Shown here piece after piece: positions 51,448-60,400 of a stretch of 64,000 bases of DNA. Numbering within the stretch: the first letter of the stretch is position 1; each line of letters begins with the position of its first letter. The notes beneath the pieces were generated by a model. It had not been told where the DNA came from. It made no database searches and was given only the letters and a program-made list of their open reading frames with translations. The translations under genes were made by a program, and so were the position numbers. Source of the stretch: Tubiluchus corallicola (Eukaryota; Priapulida; Priapulimorpha; Priapulimorphida; Tubiluchidae); NCBI GenBank assembly GCA_030141605.1, contig JAQGDQ010000015.1, positions 1,093,001-1,157,000 of the forward strand. The letters run 5' to 3'.

Positions 51448-54400
51448 AACAGTTGAATAATATACAGTAATAAGACAAAAAACTTTAATTTTGTTTATTT
51501 GTCAAGTTTTGCACACAATTGAGGTTATGTCTTCCGAAAGCATCAGAGAAAAACTGTTTGCGTTGATTACTATAATTACCAAAACTGGAGCGCGATGGCG
51601 TTTCTTGTGTCCTCCTTAGACATGATTTCAACTGATTACACTCCCCCCATTGCCAAGAAATGTTAATTTGCAAAAAATGTCATGGGCTATTATACACAAG
51701 CTAATGGGCAAACAAGCTATGTACACACCTAGTACAGTTTATTGCTAAAAGGCGTAACTTTTAATCTACAGTGACTGTTATTATAGGTAAATTCATTTTC
51801 TTCTACAATTGAGATGAATGCTTTAATATAATACATTGAGGTTTGTCTGCTTAACCACAGATGGAGGCACAGTACGACACATTCACCTATAGCAAACTCG
51901 CCTGTAGAAGCGCAGGCATGTCGCTAGGTACAGCTGTAGCCAATCCAAGTTTTTGGCAAACTTAAAACTTCACCGTCCCATAATGTCTGACTAAGCCTTT
52001 TTGCGTCACATTTTTGAGTTTTTGTCTTGTAGTTATGTACTGCACTGCACTTTTGAAACTTTTCGGAGATACTGTGGTACAATGTTATTTATACATTAAA
52101 AAGTTGCAAGAAATGATCCCGGCAACACGAACACTTGAAGTTTCAAAATTGGAACAAAGGTTTAGTAACAAGAATATCGGCAAAGACATGACAATTTGTA
52201 TAAGGAACACACAAGATACCGTTTGTTAATTAAAAACTAATCAATGCGCACAAGTCAGCAAGACTTTGTATAGTGGCAGTCTTAGAACTATTGAGATTCA
52301 CGAAATGTGGATTTGAGTAGGCCTGTGAAAGCATTTGCTCCGCAATTTAAAAAAAGAAACGACTTGGTTAATTTCTTAACACCTCTAGTGGGTGCAAGAC
52401 CTATCTTAACACCTCTACCTAGATAGTACTAAAAATAAATTAGTAAAAGAATGTGTCAATTTGCTGAAACTAGAATTATTCTTCCTTATAAAGTTGGACC
52501 TTAAAGTGAAATCTGAATCAATAATGTGCAGCAGATATATCTTACTAACTAATGGATTTCGTATTTACCAATTAATTGCTTTCAGTATCAAACTGCAGTA
52601 TTAAAAATTTGTAGTCCTTGGTTCCTTTATTTCAGAAAATTGCAAATGGTGAATGGGTGGTTCCTCCCCAAAACCTCTCACATAAGGAAGACTACATGCT
52701 ATATTATGACCAAGGCTCCTTTGACTTACCCTATGAGAATCAAACATATGAGGTGAGTGAGATGTTTTTGTAGTACTGTATATGCATGAGCATGAAGTCT
52801 GGATAGGAAAGATCATACTTTTCAACTTTCAAGTCTAAAACTTGTACGACTTATACACTTATTAAAGGTGCCAGAAATAAAGTTTAGAGGCAGCAACAGC
52901 TTTACGAAAAGGGTGCTTTATTTGATTACATATTATGTGAACATAATTATGGGTTTAGCCTTTATGTTCAGTCTTTTTGATAGAAAACGCCACAATAAGA
53001 AGGCTGTTTTAACAAACGCCTCCGCTATGCCCCCCCCATGCTTCTAGTACCTCTAATTCTATAATCTTTGATTAAAAAGTGTGAAAGTTCAATTTAGTTT
53101 TAAACAGAAATCCATTCAAATTTAACAGAAGTTCAGGTTGAAATGCTGAGGCTTGAAGTTTTGAATTGTAAAAATCTGTACATTAATTTTGAAAAAACCT
53201 ATAGGTTGCTTTACTTTCATTATTTTCAATGTTATCTTTATTTTGGGTAACGTTTTTAGAAATGTCAAAAGTACATAGAATTAAATAAAGAAGTAAACAT
53301 CTGTTATTTTGCCGTCTGCCCTTTGATCTATGTGCAGAGATCGGTCTCAATGGTCGATCAAAAGAGTTAAAGTCAAAGACTCCAGAACTGGTTTTCTGTA
53401 TTTACGAGTCACGCACACTATACTCACCGAGGACGATCTTTTCGCTCTAAATTATAGTTTCGCTGGTGAACCAGACTTTGGAATACGCTTGAAATTTTAG
53501 ATGGCGTTACTCTCCTTGATTTTTCATATACGTATATTTTTACTCCAACAGTGCCGCACAGTTTGGTGTTTTTTCTTAAAATGATCAAAGTTTAGCAGTA
53601 ATAGGAAATAATTGAGCTGGTTGTATAACAATTAATTCCCTCAAATATCTATATGCATTTGGGCCAGTGCAAAGCCGGCATACAGTATATTAAGCTAGGG
53701 CTCTACTCATTTTCATACTTGTGGCGGGCTGGGACATGTATTAGTATTAAGTCTGGTCCTCAAAGATGAGATGCTGAACTTTGATAGATGAGTTAGCTGC
53801 ATCCGTATGTGGGATTTTAATAGGCACACTCTTCCCCAACAAAGAACTTTGTGGAAACAGTTTAGCAGACAAGAACGCACAAGCAATAAACAGGTCCAGT
53901 GTTGCTTACTATTATCGTGAAGTACCTAAACCACTTGGCCATTGCGCTCACCCCAAATAAGGCCAGTCTTGCGAAGTTCATTATTAACTTTGTACATGTT
54001 ACAAGCTTAAGAATTCATGTTTATGTTTATCAGTGGGGTCATCGTCAATCAAAACGTGACATAGGTTTGCTGAGAAAAAATTGTGCTTTTTAAAATAAGA
54101 GGTGCGTTTAAAACTTGAAATCCAGTCAGAATAGAGGAATTTTTGTTAACGTGGAAAAGCTGAACTTTTTCTTTGAATATGTACGCGGACAATATTTCCA
54201 GGTATAACTACTATTTTGAACCAAATTGTAGATTCCAGGTTACACAATTAAAAAGCTTGGCAGCAATCCTCTTATGGTCCGTATTGCATGTTCATTGTCA
54301 AAACGTGTGCAGTAAGTAATGGACTTTACCGCCGTTTGATCCAAGAACGATCACAGAAGCTTCGAAATAGTCTGCAATATAATATTATTGAAACGCCGGG

Positions 54401-57400
54401 CATTAAACAGCAATTTCAAACGAAAACATTCTAAAAATTTTGTTTCTGCCCTGTTTTCGTAACGCGGTCTTCGCAACAATGAACTCACGCCGCGTAACTA
54501 ATTTCATTTATCAGAATCGGCTGATCACATCTACTTGCTCACCTGACAGTCAATTACACGTATGTCGCTGTTGACCTTGATTAATATTCATAAATACAGT
54601 GAAGGTAAAATGATAACACTAATTACCTGTAATAACTAAAGTACCTGTAAAACCGCCCACTGTGTAAATGTCGGCATCCTGACGAAAAGTGCAAAAAGTT
54701 GTTCTGCCTATTATTAAATTATGCTGTTGGAACGAAATGCCCGTTATGTTTCATAACGGAAATAGCTCTTGTGTCGATTTTAGAAATATAGAAAAGCCTC
54801 GGACCAAGGTTTCAGTCACGGTTACCATCACCTATCGTCAGGTGGCTAAACTGAGTGCCAAAATGCGCATACCACATTGTGCAGTGAAGAAATTTTCTAG
54901 CCATGCTACTACTTAGAAAAAACGTGGTGACACAACAATACGATTTAGGATTGTCTTTTGGCTCTTACTAATCTGAAATTGTCTCTGCTAGGTGTAAGTC
55001 GCTCACAGACTAAACCTGTTAACGCTACTAAATTCTGTCAAACCCAAACGAACGTATGATGTTCTGCTCATCTTGCGCATACAATTATTTTCCACGTTTC
55101 AATAGAAGATTTAGAACACAAGATAGATCAGGATTATTAAGTACGAGTCAGATGTACTTGGCTTCTCGCCCTGTCACGCCCCTACCAAAAGAATTGGCTT
55201 CGCGGCCTGCCACGCCTTTACCAGGAGACTGCCCTTTCGACGCGAAACCAAATTCAAAGAACTTGCGAAGTAACAGACTGAAACAAACCGAGACAAATAA
55301 ATTGATTATCGATGGCTGTACAAGTACCTGTGATTATAATACCAAATATAGTATTCGGAAGATAAAATTAACCGATCCGTCTTTTACACATGGAATCGCT
55401 AAATCTGCAACGGTACAGTTAGGCAACGGCCTTAATGGTAGAAAGAGCATGCTGTGCGTCGATTCGCCAAAGCAGGTGATTGGTCAAGCAAAAGTTCTTC
55501 GCAACATTCAAGAGGGATTGATTAACAGCTTACCTGGATTAACAGAAAACAAGAGTTTGTGTGACGTGAAGCCAGTTAGACAAGCAAATGAAGCCGTCAC
55601 TCGTGTCATAGATGATATTAAAGAACTTGTGTCAGACTTAGAGCAAGTGAGTGTATTGTCTGAAATTGCTATGAAAAATCTTCTCCATGTTAATGGACTG
55701 TCATGCAAAATGACTATGATACATATATTTTTTGTGTATTTCAGTGTAGTTGGTGTGTTAATATTCTTACTATGTATCAATTCCATTTCAGCCTTCGCAT
55801 CCTCAACAGAGACTCTATGGACCAAGAGGAGAAAAGCTGTTGGACCGACAGGTGGCTTCGCCAATGAGAATATGCAGTAACAATAATAACGCACCTCGTT
55901 CTCGATCACCTCATCAATGTGTAAGTAGCGAAGATTACACCACCAACAGCGACGTTTGTACCTGTGGTACGGGATCTACCTATGCAAGAATTACGTAAGT
56001 ATGTTTAAAATTGGCTGACTTTCAATGTTATTTGAATCATTCAGAATTGAACTATACTGTTGAAATATGGCAGATACGCAACCAAGAATCTTTTGATCAC
56101 TAGAATATACATGAAGTGCCACCTTGCTAGTTGAATGTATGAATCAGCATAAAGAGGTATGCTAATTTGCGCAGGCTTATGTAGATTGTAGGGAAACGGC
56201 ATTTGTGTAGATACAGAGCATCTTATCAAATAAGTCAATTCTTCTGATGGCACACAGTCAAGGAAGTAATTTTTGCATTTTAATAGGCATAAACGAACCA
56301 GGATTGAATATACGCTTATTTTCCGATTGTGTAGTGTATTTAGACAAATCATTTGCTTCGTGTAAATTGAGTAACGCACAGTATAATTTTTTCGATCAAT
56401 ATTATACAGACAGAAAACACACTAAGATTAATTAGTAAATGAACTACTATTACACGTACTTTAACGTCTCTTTATTAGTGTTTAACATTACTAAACATTG
56501 CAAAGTTGGCTTATAAAGGTCATATTTGTTTACAAACGTTAGGAGTATCTTTTCTGTGCTTCCAACGTTCTGCAGCTTATCGGTGCATGCAGTCTTACCC
56601 AAACAGAGTAATGCTTGTGCTGTTTGTCGGCAATTACTACCCTTTTTATTTGCTGTGCAAACAAACAGAGATTTAAGTTATAATAGTTACATTGTGTAAA
56701 GATGTTGGAGATGAATTTTGCTCGATTTTGCTCTGAGAGTTTTAGACGCAAGTAAGTGTGGCTCACAGAGAGGTAATGGCTGCCATGTAGAAGTGAATGT
56801 CGGATGAAAGTTAGGCTGGCTGGGTTATTCTCTCCTGGAAAATATTGGATGCAAGTGAGTTAACTAGAAGACAGACCAGAGACATTATGCGAAAAGATGT
56901 TTGCGATCAGTGTACTGCGTTCATAGCTATTAGTGTCGAGTTAGGTCTATAGCGTGTACATTTGCACGAGTTTGTGCAGTCATGTTAAAACACAAGAGAA
57001 CTAGTTCAGCAAGATCTGTAAGGTATGTGTTCCCGGTAATTCTAGGTTCATGGGGAAGTCTTGAGAAAAGTAGTGTTATCTTTGCTCTAATTGTCGCACA
57101 GTGTAGTGCAGCCTAAGTTACAGGGTAACATACGTTATAATGACATTGTAATTGGTATTATGAATGCGCCGGAGCACTTCTGACGTTCACAAAACTGAAG
57201 GCTGACAGCAAGAAGGGCATTGATCTCTTACCACTCAATTTCATTTACGCAATAGACGAAGTACAATTGCATTATTACTGCGAGCGATTTTTTTTGTTGA
57301 AAACCTGGCTATCTGTTTTTTGGTAGCAGATTCGATTTCATAATGAGAAAGTTATTTTCTTTTAAAGTTAAACAACGTGTTTGTGAAGCCGTTTCAGACT

Positions 57401-60400
57401 TGAAATAAGGTTATAAGTACAACATAATCTAAAATGCCGTAGTATGGTTATGCCTATAGTTTTCTTTACAGCGCAATTTGTGAGCACCAACGTTCATATT
57501 GCTCTAGTTTAGATTTAACAATAACAAACCCTTGCTTTTTTCTCAGTAAAATGCTTACGAATTTGATGATCGTTTATGTTAAATCTACCGAGGTTATGTC
57601 CTGCTACTGTTGGTAGTCATCGGCTCTTGCTCCATAGCAGATAGCAATTGCCCCAGGGCATTAGTAAAGAACAACAGTAATTCTCCGCAATAAGAATGAG
57701 AAAAAACGTCGTAAACCCTAGATTATGCCGCTCAGCACAGGTTCCACAAGGTAGTTAAATTTGCATCAGAGAAATATCGGCGTTCATTTATCACGCTTTG
57801 TGTCACACTGGTTGATGGTTACTCTAGTTTTATGACTGTGTCGCCCTACCATGACACCTTGATTACAGGCCACAGGCGTCTTTGCTAAAAATTACCATTC
57901 AATAGAAAAACCTAAGAGCAATGTGGTGGATGCAGCGTGTGGTGAGGTGTAAATTCCACAGGTAACACTCGGTGATATCAAAGCAAATGGTTGGGGAAGT
58001 TCGTTAGTAGATCCAGTAGAGTGGACTGTGGTAAACCCAGTACAGTGGACTGTGGCTATATTATATTATGCAAATAAACTGCACAACTGCAAGGTTGTGG
58101 TTGTCTAGTTAATCTATAATGAGGTGTGTCCTCACTATTTATTGATGTTAAATAATCTATTGTGTGTCTATTCACATTTATTCTGACTTCGTCATGCTAA
58201 AGTTACATAGAAAAAGGTGAGAAATACAGTATTCTTACAAACTGTTACCAAGACTGTGAAAGGGTAATTGCTTTAAGAATCTGGTCATTTATTCTCTGCA
58301 GGCTATGGTGTTCCTCTTGCAAATCTGACTTGGTAGATACAAGACAACAGAAGGTTTCCTCCAACAAATCAGACTTCGATAGTATTATTATTATTATTTC
58401 ATATATTGTTTTATTAATATTTAACTTGTCTTTCAGTGTTGATCAGCATCCAGCTAGGGGAACAAATGATTATGAAGCAGTGCAAAACAGTGAACTGAGG
58501 GCAGCATGTAGTCGTTTGTACTGTGGTCAAGACCGCAAGCACAAGGAAGAATATTACCCCAAAACCTCGAGTCCGGTAAGCATAGTTTTACCATCATCAT
58601 TGTTACTGTTGCCATCATAATGATGGGGATATGAAATATAGTTAGTTAAAAAACCTTAAAACATTGCAATTGGATAACCAAATTAAGCTTCCAGTGGAAA
58701 AGGTGAATGAAAGGGGAGACCTGGACGTATATAAAAAGTAGTAGATATTTTCACGTTCACTTGGGAGACCACGCTCACAGCACTTATTGTAATGGGTTTT
58801 GATTGGTGAGTAGATATTTTCGAGAGTCAGTAGTCAATTTCTCACCATCACTTTAGTCTTGCAAATCTTGAAGTACTTGGTAGGTAAAAGATTTCTTTGG
58901 AATACAAATGATTAAACATTCACAGATTGGTTCTTCCGGTACTAACTTGGTTAGCTCAAGTGTAAAGAATTGGTAGATCACCTAATTAACACTTACATAA
59001 CAGTAGAGAATTAAGTGGGAAAATGAATTTTCTGGTCTAGAATATGACATGCTGGGCTTTAAAGAAAATAAATGCTTTAGTTTTTACTATACAGAGGCAC
59101 CGGAAAGCATGCCTGTCAGCTGAATTACCTTTCTTCTCTTTATTAATCATGGAGGTAGTAACACCAGTTAATCCAAATAAAGAAGTCAGTGTAAACTTGG
59201 GGAACATAAACGCAGCTTATCATTCTTCCTGCATATCTGTCAAGTTTGATAATCACGTAGGCCTCTGTGATATAAGCAAATATTTAGGTTCGAATTACAG
59301 AAGACCATAACATCAATGGTAATATAGCATACATTTCAGATGGATCAAAGCAGAAGCAGTGATGAACTTCCTTTGACATTAGGCAATGGTGAAGCAGAAC
59401 CTGGCTACAGCCAATGCTTTCCACAGAGAAATATCACACAGATGCCAGCCCATAGACCAGAATATCGTCGTGATACCAGCGGAAATGGTGTGCAAATCAC
59501 CATTGCAGGAAAACCGCCTGCAACAGTGACTAGTAGCAAAACACAATACCAGTCCACTAGTAACTGTAATAACCTCTCTAACAATACAAATAGTAATGCT
59601 AATGAACACATTTCTGGAAAGTACAACAGCGAAGCTAAAGTTTCAAATTATGCTTATAATGGCACTGGTAGGGATACGTATACCAGCAATGTAGCCATCA
59701 ATGGTAGCTTACAACAACACAGAATTTATGACAAAATTCGAAACACGCAGCAGACAAATGTACAAAATACGTATCGCAGAAGTCGGTCAGTTGAAAAAGA
59801 TGACCGATATGACCGCTACCCAAGGAGAAGGGCTAACAGTGCTGGCAGTGATTCTCAAGAATCCTCGCTAACTCCACCTCTACCGGCATCTTGCGAGGAG
59901 TCCGATACTACCAGTATTCTTTCGGCCGATTCTGTCCTCATTTCTATACCAGGTATAAGCAAACTGGGAAAGAGAGCAACGCCTGATCTGCTACAAGAAA
60001 GGAAAGGAAAACCAGATGGTGATAAACGCTTAAAATACAAACTTGAAAATGGGAAGGTGAAGAAGAAAAAGAAACGGAGGCGAAGAAGTAAGAAATATTT
60101 TACTTTTATAAATGAAATAAACTTGCCGAATGCGATAACCTGTGTACTCCAGTCTCATATACAAGTCGATGTCATTCATTCGTTTATCACTGCTAACTTT
60201 TCAATGATTATAATGCAGCCCATGCAAATTATATTGTAAATTTGTGCTTCATAATCAAGCCTTTTGTAGATTTGGAAAAAGTATGTTAGTCAGTCTTTTG
60301 GAACACCAAAATACTCTTGTTATTGAAGACTTTTAAAAGACTAAAGACTAAAGAACTCATTCTCACCCAAATTATCAACAAAATAATGAGTTAAAGAACT

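Noticed and set aside
51248..51478. Tyr/Ile-rich frame
   Set aside because: Pure artefact of the (TA)n microsatellite.
54689..54916. Plus-strand 75-codon frame between exons 9 and 10
   Set aside because: No acceptor and donor pair fits the phases of the flanking exons, and exon 9 already satisfies them.
58299..58329. Possible exon after CTCTGCAG in the CH-SAM gene
   Set aside because: Including it would put exon 12 out of frame; exon 11 joins exon 12 directly in the correct phase.
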